Below, one piece after another: positions 26,900 through 35,344 of a DNA stretch of 64,000 bases (position 1 is its first letter; each line of letters opens with the position of its first letter). The position numbers and the translations under genes are program-made. This stretch comes from Muribaculum sp. (GTDB lineage: Bacteria; Bacteroidota; Bacteroidia; Bacteroidales; Muribaculaceae). Where the stretch lies: the NCBI GenBank assembly GCA_009775095.1, contig VSOZ01000002.1:62001-126000 (forward strand), given 5' to 3'. The notes below the pieces were generated by a model. That model saw only the letters and a program-made list of their open reading frames with translations. It was not told where the DNA came from and did no database searches.

Positions 26900-28774
26900 A
26901 TGACAACATATTTTATAAAATTGCTGGCGTTACTCACCATAGTCACGCCACTAAGCCTTGATGCCGGAAAATTGAGCCTGCAGTCGCCCGACGGACGCAC
27001 CGGCGTACACTTCGACAAACCGGGTAAAGAGCTGCAATACACTGTCGTACGCGACGGCAAAGCGGTTGTATTACCGTCAAGAGCCGGACTGCAGATCGAC
27101 AACCGAGTGTGGGAAATGGCCCTCGGCAAGCGCGACCTCGCACAACCCGACTGCTGGATGGACCCGCTCGAAGTCGACAGCGTAAGCTATCACGCACCGG
27201 TCGACAGCGTATGGAGCCCTCTCTATGGCGAACGCTCTACCGTAAAGAACCGCTACAATTCGGCCACTATGCATATGTCGCGCCATGACAAGAGCGACTA
27301 CCGCCTTGATGTAGAAGTACGAGCCTATGATGAGGGGATAGCATTTCGCTACTTCTTCCCCGAACATCCCGCAGCCATATTCCACAAAGTCACGGGCGAC
27401 CTCACCGACTACACCTTTCCGGAAGGCACCATGGCTTGGAGCGAGCAATGGGCACAGGCTACGTTTGACCACACTCCGGTCGACAGCATAATACGGCCGG
27501 CCGAACGTGCTCTGACACTCGAACTGCCGTCAGGCCAATGGGTGGCATTGCTCGACGCCGATGTCGATGATTGGTGCCTGACCAAACTGATGGCGCGCGC
27601 CGACAAAAAATCCACCCTGTCATCGGTCATGTACTCGCCGGTTGATATAGTGACCTATTATGCCACTCCGTGGAAAATTATCATGACCGCTGACACTCCC
27701 GGGAAGCTTATCGAGAACAATGACATAGTACAGAACCTCAACCCGCAGGCCGAAGGCGACTTCTCATGGGTAAAGCCCGGCAAAATCATGCGCTCGACCG
27801 TAATATCGACCGAAGCCGGACTGAAGACAATCGACTTCTGCGCCGAGCACAACATACCCTACATGCTCTATGACTGGCAGTGGTACATGCCCTGCACGAG
27901 CCATGACGGCGACGCAACAAAGGTAGTCGACAAAGTCGACATGCAGCAAGTGATAGACTACGGCCGCGAGAAGGGCATCGGAGTATGGCTCTATGTCAAC
28001 CAACATGCTCTGATGAAGCAGATGGACGAGCTCTTCCCGCTGCTGCACCGCTGGGGTGTGGCAGGGGTCAAGTCGGGCTTTGTACAGTATGCCTCACACC
28101 GATGGGCCGTGTGGCTCCACGACATGGTGCGCAAGGCCGCCGATAACCGGCTGATGATGAATATACATGACGAGTTCAGACCGTCGGGCTTCTCGCGCAC
28201 CTACCCCAACCTGCTCACACAAGAGGGCATATGCGGCAACGAAGAGTTCCCCGACGCCACTCACAACGTCACTCTGCCCTTTACGCGCATGCTCAACGGA
28301 GCTGCCGACTACACCATATGCTACTACGACAGGCGGCTCAAAAACACCCATGCTCACCAGCTTGCGGCATCGCTCGTGTTCTACAGCCCGCTGCAGACTA
28401 TATTCTGGTACGACAAGCCCGACTTTTATCAAGGCGAACCGGAGATAAAATGGTTTGAGGACTTGGTTACTGTTTTTGATGACACAAAAGTATTGTCGGG
28501 CTACCCCGGACGCAGCATAACTATGGCACGCCGCAACGGCGACGACTGGTGGGCCGCAGCCATGACCGGCAACGACGGTTCGGAGGAGACGATAGACCTG
28601 TCCTTCCTCACTCCGGGACGTAAATACACTGCCGACATATACACCGATGACGACTCGGTAAACACCCGCACACGGGTCCGGGTCACTTCACGGAAAGTGT
28701 CGTCAAAAGACAAGTTGCATTTCACTTTACGACCCCGTGGCGGCGTCGCAATAAAAATTTCACCTGTCGAGTGA
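26900..28774 (+). CDS. Glycoside hydrolase family 97
   Basis: 624 residues with a signal peptide (LLALLTIVTPLSLDAG). N-terminal super-sandwich (about 25-285, YRLDVEVRAYDEGIAFRYFFPE in it), catalytic TIM barrel (290-540) with YMLYDWQWYMP (321-331) and NIHDEFRPSGFSRTYPN (421-437), TQEGICGNEEF (440-450), then a small beta domain. Retaining GH97 members use an Asp in a VKVDF-type motif; here that place reads VKSGF (390-394), so Asp is replaced by Gly and the inverting, SusB-like mechanism using glutamates is expected. Likely an alpha-glucosidase or alpha-galactosidase acting in the periplasm. A 36-base gap separates it from the GH146 gene. Confidence 0.85.
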   Translation: MTTYFIKLLALLTIVTPLSLDAGKLSLQSPDGRTGVHFDKPGKELQYTVVRDGKAVVLPSRAGLQIDNRVWEMALGKRDLAQPDCWMDPLEVDSVSYHAPVDSVWSPLYGERSTVKNRYNSATMHMSRHDKSDYRLDVEVRAYDEGIAFRYFFPEHPAAIFHKVTGDLTDYTFPEGTMAWSEQWAQATFDHTPVDSIIRPAERALTLELPSGQWVALLDADVDDWCLTKLMARADKKSTLSSVMYSPVDIVTYYATPWKIIMTADTPGKLIENNDIVQNLNPQAEGDFSWVKPGKIMRSTVISTEAGLKTIDFCAEHNIPYMLYDWQWYMPCTSHDGDATKVVDKVDMQQVIDYGREKGIGVWLYVNQHALMKQMDELFPLLHRWGVAGVKSGFVQYASHRWAVWLHDMVRKAADNRLMMNIHDEFRPSGFSRTYPNLLTQEGICGNEEFPDATHNVTLPFTRMLNGAADYTICYYDRRLKNTHAHQLAASLVFYSPLQTIFWYDKPDFYQGEPEIKWFEDLVTVFDDTKVLSGYPGRSITMARRNGDDWWAAAMTGNDGSEETIDLSFLTPGRKYTADIYTDDDSVNTRTRVRVTSRKVSSKDKLHFTLRPRGGVAIKISPVE

Positions 28775-28775
28775 G

Positions 28776-28802
28776 TGTAATAGCACGTTGAAACGTATTA
28801 CA
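28776..28802. other. Imperfect 27-bp dyad between GH97 and GH43
   Basis: TGTAAT-(AGC)-ACGTT then GA then AACGTATTACA: two 11-base arms with a 3-base bulge. It starts 2 bases after the GH97 stop. No T-run follows, so it is not a classical terminator; it could be an mRNA processing or attenuation hairpin, or a regulator site. Confidence 0.3.
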
Positions 28803-28853
28803 AGATGTCTAATGCAACAAAAGTATTAGTTTAGTTTGGTTTAAGGTTAATAG

Positions 28854-30512
28854 ATGGTTTTAAAAAAGATGAACAAGTGGACATTCCTCATGGTATTATT
28901 TTGTTCCACGGTATCTGCGACAGATGCCGTGGGGCAGATAATATCCAATCCCGCCAATCTTACAGGCAAGCACTACAGCAACCCCGTGATACACGCCGAC
29001 TACTCCGACCCCGATGTGACAGCATCGCCCGACGGCAAAACCTTTTATATGACCGCGTCGAGTTTTCAGTGCACTCCGGGACTCCCCATATTGAAGTCAA
29101 CCGACTTGGTCAACTGGCAACTCGTCAACCATGCACTCGATGCGGTACCCCCCGTCGACTTTTACAGCGCTGCTCCGCGCCATGGCAAGGGTGTATGGGC
29201 GCCCTGCATAAGATACCACGATGGAGAATACTATATATACTGGGGCGACCCCGACTTCGGCATATATATGGTCAAGACCGACAACCCGGAAGGGAAATGG
29301 TCATCACCCGTACTTGTAAAAGAAGGCAAAGGCCTTATTGACCCCACTCCTCTGTGGGACACCGACGGACGCGTTTACCTTGCCAACGCATGGGCGGCCT
29401 CACGCTCAGGCTTCAACAGCATAATCACCGTAAGCGAAATGACTTCCGACGGCACTGCGGTAATATCGTCGCCCGTCATCGTATATGACGGCAACGACGG
29501 CGTCAACCATACTATAGAAGGGCCCAAGCTCTACCGTCGTGGCGAATACTATTATATACTTGCTCCGGCCGGCGGTGTAGTCGACGGCTGGCAGCTCGCT
29601 CTTCGGTCAAAAAACATATACGGACCATACGAACCTAAAATTGTAATGGCACAAGGCGACTCCGACATCAACGGACCGCATCAGGGCGGTTGGGTGACTA
29701 CCGCCGCCGGCGAGGACTGGTTCATAAACTTTCAGGACAAAGGAGCCTACGGACGCGTCATCCACCTCAACCCGGTAAACTGGCGTGAAGACTGGCCCGT
29801 GACAGGTGACGACAGAGACGACGACGGATGCGGTAATCCCGTAGCCAAATGGCGCAAACCCGTACTGCAGCCGATGACCGACATAGCCGTAAAACCGCAA
29901 GAGCTCTTTCAGTGGCACTCCAACTATAACGACATGTACGGCTTCCCGGCTCCCGGAGCATTGATGAGGTTGTACGGACACAAAGTGTCGGAGGAGTTTG
30001 TCAACCTATGGGAAGTGCCTAATCTTTGGCTTATGAAGTTTCCCGCCGAAGAGTTTTCCATAACCGCACGCGTAAGAATATCGGCAAAGGCCACTTCCGA
30101 AGGTGTATCCTCGGGCATGGTCGTCATGGGCTGGGACTATTGCCGCTTCGGTCTTGAAAAGCGCGGCGATGACTTCGTGCTGCAGCTCGTAATATGTACC
30201 GGGGCCGAACAGGGAGGTGCCGAAACCGTAACCGATATTGCCGAGATACACCCCACGAGGGTGTACAACGCCGGACTCTATCCCAACTTGGAGTGCGACA
30301 TGTATCTGCGCCTGGGTGTAAAAAAGGGTGCCTCATGCCGGTTCAGTTACAGCCTCGACGGTAAAAAATTCGTCGACGCACCGGGCGAGTTTAAAGCAAG
30401 TGCCGGCAAATGGATCGGCGCCAAAACCGGATTTTACAGCATAACACCCGCCGCAACAAGCGAAAAAGGGTGGATCGACATTCTTGATTTAGATATTAAC
30501 ACTTCTAAATGA
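28854..30512 (+). CDS. Glycoside hydrolase family 43 with C-terminal beta-sandwich
   Basis: 552 residues, signal peptide (FLMVLFCSTVSATDAVGQ). Residues 40-340 are the five-bladed propeller: catalytic base Asp52 in ADYSDPDV, pKa-modulating Asp163 in LIDPTPLWD and acid Glu222 in HTIEGPKLYRR. Residues 350-552 are the concanavalin-like GH43_C2 domain. Two-domain members are beta-xylosidases or alpha-L-arabinofuranosidases; with GH146 and GH88 neighbours an arabinose or galactose side-chain role is likely, but the subfamily is not assigned. The frame could start at 28854 or at ATG 28869. Its stop overlaps the upstream possible start of the next gene. Confidence 0.88.
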   Translation: MVLKKMNKWTFLMVLFCSTVSATDAVGQIISNPANLTGKHYSNPVIHADYSDPDVTASPDGKTFYMTASSFQCTPGLPILKSTDLVNWQLVNHALDAVPPVDFYSAAPRHGKGVWAPCIRYHDGEYYIYWGDPDFGIYMVKTDNPEGKWSSPVLVKEGKGLIDPTPLWDTDGRVYLANAWAASRSGFNSIITVSEMTSDGTAVISSPVIVYDGNDGVNHTIEGPKLYRRGEYYYILAPAGGVVDGWQLALRSKNIYGPYEPKIVMAQGDSDINGPHQGGWVTTAAGEDWFINFQDKGAYGRVIHLNPVNWREDWPVTGDDRDDDGCGNPVAKWRKPVLQPMTDIAVKPQELFQWHSNYNDMYGFPAPGALMRLYGHKVSEEFVNLWEVPNLWLMKFPAEEFSITARVRISAKATSEGVSSGMVVMGWDYCRFGLEKRGDDFVLQLVICTGAEQGGAETVTDIAEIHPTRVYNAGLYPNLECDMYLRLGVKKGASCRFSYSLDGKKFVDAPGEFKASAGKWIGAKTGFYSITPAATSEKGWIDILDLDINTSK

Positions 30513-30523
30513 CAATATATAAC

Positions 30524-31765
30524 ATGAAATTCATAGGACTTCTATCATTATCTTTGTTTGCGACATCGTGTGTGTCAATTGACGCGGAGACCGTCGATGC
30601 GGAAAAAGACCTCGGTTACTGCGCCGAACAGGTACAGAAATCGCTGCATTATCTGCATCGCGACTCTATAGACTATACGATGATGCCGCGAAATATCCAG
30701 AATACCGACTCGGTATGGCTATGCCACAAGGCCATGGCCGACGAATGGTGTGCCGGCTTCTGGCCGGGGATATTGTGGTATGACTTTGAGGCTACACATG
30801 ACGAAATCATACGCGAAGAAGCAGAGCGATACACGCGCTCATTAAAGTTCCTGTCAGAAAAACCGGCTTTTGATCATGATCTCGGCTTCCTCGTATTCTG
30901 CAGCTACGGCAATGCTTACCGCCTTACCGGTAACCCGAAGTTCAAAGATGTTATACTCGCTACAGCCGATACTCTCGCCACACTCTTTAACCCCAACGTC
31001 GGCACCATTCTGTCATGGCCCCGCAATGTCGATATGTTCGGCGGTCACAATACTATCATGGACAACATGATTAATCTCGAAATGCTCTTCTGGGCCTCGA
31101 AAAACGGAGGCGGACGAAATCTATATGACATTGCCGTCAAGCATGCCGACACGACGATGAAACATCACTTCCGGTCTGACCACACATCATACCATGTTGC
31201 GGTATATGACCCCGAGACAGGAGATTTCCTCAAAGGCATGACACATCAGGGATATTCCGACTCCTCGATGTGGGCCCGCGGTCAGGCATGGGCCATCTAC
31301 GGCTACACAATGGTGTACCGCGAGACCCGCGAGCAACGCTTTCTTGACTTCGCATGTAAGGTGACCGACGTGTATCTGAAGCGACTTCCCGACGACTACG
31401 TGCCTTACTGGGACTTTGACGATCCCGCCATACCCGACGCACCGCGCGACGCTTCGGCAGCCTGTGTGGTGGCATCGGCACTTCTCGAGCTTCAGGGTTA
31501 CTGCAAGCCCGACAAGGCCGAGACCTACCGTAACGCAGCGACAAAAATGCTGGCTTCGCTTGCAAGCGACAACTATCGGTCAGGCGACAAACGCACTTCA
31601 TTTCTCGACCACTCGACAGGCCACAAGCCCGCCGGCAGCGAAATTGACGCTTCGATCATCTACGCCGACTACTATTATATAGAAGCACTCATGCGCTATA
31701 AAAAGCTGAGCGAAGGCTCCGACATACTTGCCAATCTTGATAACGCCATACCACATGTCAGATAA
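30524..31765 (+). CDS. Unsaturated uronyl hydrolase, glycoside hydrolase family 88
   Basis: 413 residues from ATG 30524, chosen because it gives a lipoprotein signal (MKFIGLLSLSLFATSC, Cys16); an ATG at 30509 would add five residues and overlap the GH43 stop. The alpha6/alpha6 barrel contains CAGFWPGILWYDFE, the pair of catalytic Asp in FDHDLGF (Asp119) and IMDNMINLE (Asp180), WARGQAWAIYG and GSEIDASIIYADYYYIEALMRY. The enzyme hydrates the 4,5-double bond of unsaturated uronic acids left by lyases, releasing 4-deoxy-5-keto-uronate. This is the substrate of KduI encoded at 35.3 kb. GH105 is the alternative family; the motifs favour GH88. Confidence 0.88.
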   Translation: MKFIGLLSLSLFATSCVSIDAETVDAEKDLGYCAEQVQKSLHYLHRDSIDYTMMPRNIQNTDSVWLCHKAMADEWCAGFWPGILWYDFEATHDEIIREEAERYTRSLKFLSEKPAFDHDLGFLVFCSYGNAYRLTGNPKFKDVILATADTLATLFNPNVGTILSWPRNVDMFGGHNTIMDNMINLEMLFWASKNGGGRNLYDIAVKHADTTMKHHFRSDHTSYHVAVYDPETGDFLKGMTHQGYSDSSMWARGQAWAIYGYTMVYRETREQRFLDFACKVTDVYLKRLPDDYVPYWDFDDPAIPDAPRDASAACVVASALLELQGYCKPDKAETYRNAATKMLASLASDNYRSGDKRTSFLDHSTGHKPAGSEIDASIIYADYYYIEALMRYKKLSEGSDILANLDNAIPHVR

Positions 31766-32945
31766 ACTTATAGCGGCAGTGGCCGCAATATTGCTTCTCA
31801 CCGCCTGCAGCGGACGCAACAGCATAACTCTCACCGTCGACAACCCGCTCGACTTCGACCGCACCGGGGAGATGGCCGAACTTCCCGCCGACTCAGTGCT
31901 CAAACTGCTCGGAAGCGAGTATTGCTATATAACCGACTCCGACGGCAACGAGGTGCCCTCACAGATAACCTCTGACAGTCTTCTGATATTTCAACCGTCG
32001 GTCAAGGCACAACAATCGGCTGTCTACACACTCCATCCCTGCGACACGATGCATGTATACGAACATGTCACCTCGGGAAGGCTCTATCCCGAGCGTGCCG
32101 ATGACCTTGCGTGGGAGAACGATCTTGTAGGATTTCGCGCTTACGGACCTGCCACACAGGCCAAAGGCGAAAAGGCCTACGGCTACGACATATTCTTCAA
32201 ATATCCGCAACACGGCCTCGTATTGGAGCGACTGTATGCCCCGGAGACCGATCCGGCCACTTGGGTCAAGGTGGACTCACTGCGCCGCATCGACCCCGCC
32301 ATGGCTGAGGATTTCATCAAGACATTTTCCTACCACATAGACCACGGGCTGGGCATGGACTGCTATGCAGTGGGCCCGACTCTCGGTGCGGGTGTGGCGG
32401 CGATACTTGACAACGACACCATCTCTATGCCGTGGTGCTACGACAAAGCCGAGATACTCGACAACGGTCCGCTGCGTTTCACCGCAAGACTTACATTTGC
32501 TCCCCGAACTATAGGTAACGACACCGCCGTAATCGAACAAAGGAAGATAACCCTCGATGCAGGCTCGTACCTCAACAGATGTACCGTGAGCTATGAAGGT
32601 ATCCGGCCGGGCAAAAGCATAGTGGCCGGAGTGCCGCGACGCGATGACTCGCCGGCGGTACTCGATGCCGACAACGGCATAGTGGCATACGCCGACCCCA
32701 CGCAAGGACCCGACAACGGCAAAGCTCTTTTGGGCATAGCGTGGCCCGGCGGCATAAAGTCGGCCCGTGAAACTGACGGCCACATTGTCGGAGAGAGCAT
32801 GACCGACTCCGACGGAAAGCTGACATACTACTGGGGCTTCACATGGTCAAAGACAGACATAGCTACACTCACCGAGTGGAACGACCGGCTTATACAAGTA
32901 CAAAAAGCCTTTTCATCACCCCTGTCTGTTGCCATAGAAGACTGA
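31755..32945 (+). CDS. DUF4861-family lipoprotein
   Basis: 396 residues from ATG 31755, which overlaps the GH88 stop by 11 bases; an earlier start (31728) would put nine non-signal residues in front. The lipobox is LLLTAC (Cys18). The mature part has ADDLAWENDLVGFRAYGPA, a central HGLGMDCYAVGPTLGAGV and WPGGIKSARETDG, followed by YYWGFTWSKTDIATLTEWND, the pattern of DUF4861. These proteins are repeatedly found beside unsaturated uronyl hydrolases and have been linked to uronate processing, but I know no proven activity to assert. It closes the first enzyme operon; the next gene starts 112 bases later behind its own promoter. Confidence 0.8.
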   Translation: MSDKLIAAVAAILLLTACSGRNSITLTVDNPLDFDRTGEMAELPADSVLKLLGSEYCYITDSDGNEVPSQITSDSLLIFQPSVKAQQSAVYTLHPCDTMHVYEHVTSGRLYPERADDLAWENDLVGFRAYGPATQAKGEKAYGYDIFFKYPQHGLVLERLYAPETDPATWVKVDSLRRIDPAMAEDFIKTFSYHIDHGLGMDCYAVGPTLGAGVAAILDNDTISMPWCYDKAEILDNGPLRFTARLTFAPRTIGNDTAVIEQRKITLDAGSYLNRCTVSYEGIRPGKSIVAGVPRRDDSPAVLDADNGIVAYADPTQGPDNGKALLGIAWPGGIKSARETDGHIVGESMTDSDGKLTYYWGFTWSKTDIATLTEWNDRLIQVQKAFSSPLSVAIED

Positions 32946-33016
32946 AAACATATATTATGACGAAAATATGCCCCCATTTTGATTTATTAATAGAACATGG
33001 GGCAAGGCTTTTTATG

Positions 33017-33024
33017 TAATTTTG
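33017..33024 (+). promoter_or_regulatory. Candidate -7 box for the uronate catabolic operon
   Basis: TAATTTTG matches TAnnTTTG, 33 bases before the kduD-like start. A weak hairpin (CCCCAT/ATGGGG, 32972-33002) followed by CTTTTT lies just upstream and may end the DUF4861 transcript. Confidence 0.45.
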
Positions 33025-33057
33025 TGAAAAAGAATAAACAATAAAATATACAGACTT

Positions 33058-33852
33058 ATGGTAAACTTCTCACTTGAAGGCAAAGTCGCGCTTGTAACAG
33101 GCGCAGCCTACGGTATAGGACTGGCTATAGCACGCGCATATGCCGAAGCCGGAGCCAAGATAGTATTTAACTGCTCGCGTCAGGAGACTGTCGACCGCGG
33201 CATGAAAGCCTACAAAGAGTTAGGCATAGACGCCAAAGGCTATCTGTGTGACGTAACTGACGAAGAGGCCGTCAAAGCCATGGTGGCCGACATCGAAGCC
33301 ACTGTCGGCACAATCGACATACTCGTCAACAACGCGGGCATAATAAAACGTATACCCATGGAGGAGATGGCCGTCGAGGACTTCCGTCGCGTCATCGACG
33401 TGGACCTTGTGGCTCCCTACATCTGCGCAAAGGCCGTAATACCCGGCATGATACGCAAAGGTCACGGCAAAATCATAAACATCTGCTCGATGATGAGCGA
33501 GCTCGGACGCGAGACAGTAAGCGCATATGCCGCCGCAAAGGGTGGTCTGAAGATGCTTACCCGCAACATATGCTCGGAGTACGGAGAGCACAATATACAG
33601 TGCAACGGCATAGGCCCGGGCTACATAGCTACCGAACAGACCGCTCCGCTGCGTGAACGTCAGCCTGACGGCTCACGCCATCCGTTTGACGCCTTTATAA
33701 TATCGAAGACCCCCGCCGCACGCTGGGGCACTCCCGAGGACCTTATGGGCCCGGCCGTATTCCTTGCCTCGGATGCATCTGACTTTGTCAACGGACATGT
33801 GCTCTACGTTGACGGAGGCATACTCGCTTACATAGGCAAGCAGCCCAAATAA
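33058..33852 (+). CDS. kduD: Short-chain dehydrogenase, KduD / gluconate 5-dehydrogenase type
   Basis: 264 residues without signal peptide, cytoplasmic. Classical SDR features: nucleotide motif TGAAYGIG (14-21), NNAG (91-94), catalytic Ser144, Tyr157 and Lys161 (AYAAAKGG). It ends in ILAYIGKQP, as in gluconate 5-dehydrogenase and KduD proteins of Bacteroidetes. In this locus the expected reaction is reduction of 2,5-diketo-3-deoxygluconate to 2-keto-3-deoxygluconate with NAD(P)H; the alternative, gluconate/5-ketogluconate interconversion, lacks support from the neighbours. First gene of the operon with the EIIC protein 58 bases later. Confidence 0.85.
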   Translation: MVNFSLEGKVALVTGAAYGIGLAIARAYAEAGAKIVFNCSRQETVDRGMKAYKELGIDAKGYLCDVTDEEAVKAMVADIEATVGTIDILVNNAGIIKRIPMEEMAVEDFRRVIDVDLVAPYICAKAVIPGMIRKGHGKIINICSMMSELGRETVSAYAAAKGGLKMLTRNICSEYGEHNIQCNGIGPGYIATEQTAPLRERQPDGSRHPFDAFIISKTPAARWGTPEDLMGPAVFLASDASDFVNGHVLYVDGGILAYIGKQPK

Positions 33853-33910
33853 CCGGGCGGCCGCCTTCAATAACCAATCATTAAAGCGATAACCTTCAAT
33901 TACGAAAAGC

Positions 33911-35332
33911 ATGGAAAGTGTATTTTCCTACATCATTGGCCTCGGAGCCGCCGTAATGATGCCGGTGATATTCACCATACTCGGACTGTGTATCGGCATC
34001 AAGTTCGGCGACGCCCTGAAGTCGGGTCTGAAAGTGGGTGTAGGTTTTGTGGGACTCTCGATAGTGACCGCACTGCTTACCTCGGCACTCGGGCCGGCTC
34101 TCGACAAAGTGGTGCAGCTCTACGACCTGCAGCTGCATGTATTCGACATGGGGTGGCCCGCAGCCGCAGCCGTAGCCTACAACACCGCCGTGGGAGCCTT
34201 CATCATACCGGTATGCCTCGGCGTCAACCTACTGATGCTCTTCACCAAGACCACGCGCACCGTCAACATCGACCTCTGGAACTACTGGCACTTCGCCTTC
34301 ATAGGCGCGGTCATCTACTTCGCCAGCGACTCGCTCGCATGGGGATTTTTCGGAGCGATAATATGCTACATCGTCACCCTCATACTCGCCGACATGACTG
34401 CAAAGAAGTTTCAGTCATACTACAAAGACATGGACGGCATATCCATACCACAGCCGTTTTGCGCGGGTTTTGTGCCCTTTGCATGGATTATCAACAAAGG
34501 ACTTGACAAAATACCGGGCATGAACCGCCTCGAAATCGATGCCGAAGGACTTAAAAAGAGATTCGGGCTGCTCGGCGAGCCGCTTTTTCTCGGCGTTGTC
34601 GTGGGTGTAGGCATAGGCTGCCTTACATGCAGTTCATGGTCTGAAATCGTCGACAAAATACCCTACATACTCGGACTGGGCATCAAGATGGGCGCCGTCA
34701 TGGAGCTTATACCGCGCGTGACCGTACTCTTCATCGAGGGACTGAAACCGATAAGCGACGCCACACGCAGCCTTATAGCCCGCAAATTCAAAGGTGCCGA
34801 CGGTCTGAACATAGGCATGAGCCCCGCTCTTGTCATAGGACATCCGACCACTCTGGTAGTATCACTGCTTCTGATACCGGTCACGCTCGTATTTGCCGTA
34901 CTGCTGCCGGGCAACGAATTTCTGCCGCTCGCCTCGCTTGCCGGTATGTTCTACGTATTTCCCCTTGTGCTTCCCTTAACCAAAGGAAATGTAATAAAGA
35001 CATTTATCGTGGGGCTCGTAGTCATCGTACTCGGTCTGTATATGGTGACCAATCTCGCGCCGGCATTTACGCTTGCCGCCAAGGATGTGTATGCATCGAC
35101 GGGCGACGCGGCGGTAGCTATACCGGCAGGCTTTGCCGGCGGCAGCCTCGACTTCGCCTCAAGTCCTCTGGCATGGATCATATATCAATGTACAGAAAAC
35201 CTGAAATGGGTGGGAGCATCGGTACTCGTGCTAATAACGATGGCCATGATGTGGTGGAACCGCGTGCACATACTACGCAACCAACGCGAAATGATAGAGA
35301 AAAATTCCGACAAAATTCAAACGACAGAATAA
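33911..35332 (+). CDS. Orphan EIIC permease of the galactitol (GatC) PTS family
   Basis: 473 residues with about 11-12 membrane helices. It begins with a stretch (LGAAVMMPVIFTILGLCIGIKFGDALKSGLKVGVGFVGLS, positions 12-51 in two parts) that closely matches the N-terminus of EIIC-Gat proteins, continues with YNTAVGAFIIPVC and a loop GMSPALVIGHPTTL (about 298-311), and ends in a hydrophilic tail. EIIC proteins normally need EIIA, EIIB, HPr and EI for phosphorylating transport; none is encoded in the window, and Bacteroidetes generally lack a sugar PTS. It is the only obvious inner-membrane carrier among the enzymes for uronate breakdown, so it probably acts as a facilitator or ion symporter for the keto-uronate. 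Confidence 0.85.
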   Translation: MESVFSYIIGLGAAVMMPVIFTILGLCIGIKFGDALKSGLKVGVGFVGLSIVTALLTSALGPALDKVVQLYDLQLHVFDMGWPAAAAVAYNTAVGAFIIPVCLGVNLLMLFTKTTRTVNIDLWNYWHFAFIGAVIYFASDSLAWGFFGAIICYIVTLILADMTAKKFQSYYKDMDGISIPQPFCAGFVPFAWIINKGLDKIPGMNRLEIDAEGLKKRFGLLGEPLFLGVVVGVGIGCLTCSSWSEIVDKIPYILGLGIKMGAVMELIPRVTVLFIEGLKPISDATRSLIARKFKGADGLNIGMSPALVIGHPTTLVVSLLLIPVTLVFAVLLPGNEFLPLASLAGMFYVFPLVLPLTKGNVIKTFIVGLVVIVLGLYMVTNLAPAFTLAAKDVYASTGDAAVAIPAGFAGGSLDFASSPLAWIIYQCTENLKWVGASVLVLITMAMMWWNRVHILRNQREMIEKNSDKIQTTE

Positions 35333-35344
35333 AACCAAACGACA

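Noticed and set aside
32970..33013. Strong terminator between the DUF4861 gene and kduD
   Set aside because: The stem is only six pairs with a bulge and the T-run is separated from it, so it is mentioned only as weak.
33911..35332. A phosphorylating PTS in this locus
   Set aside because: No EIIA, EIIB, HPr or EI-like frame is present on either strand in the window.
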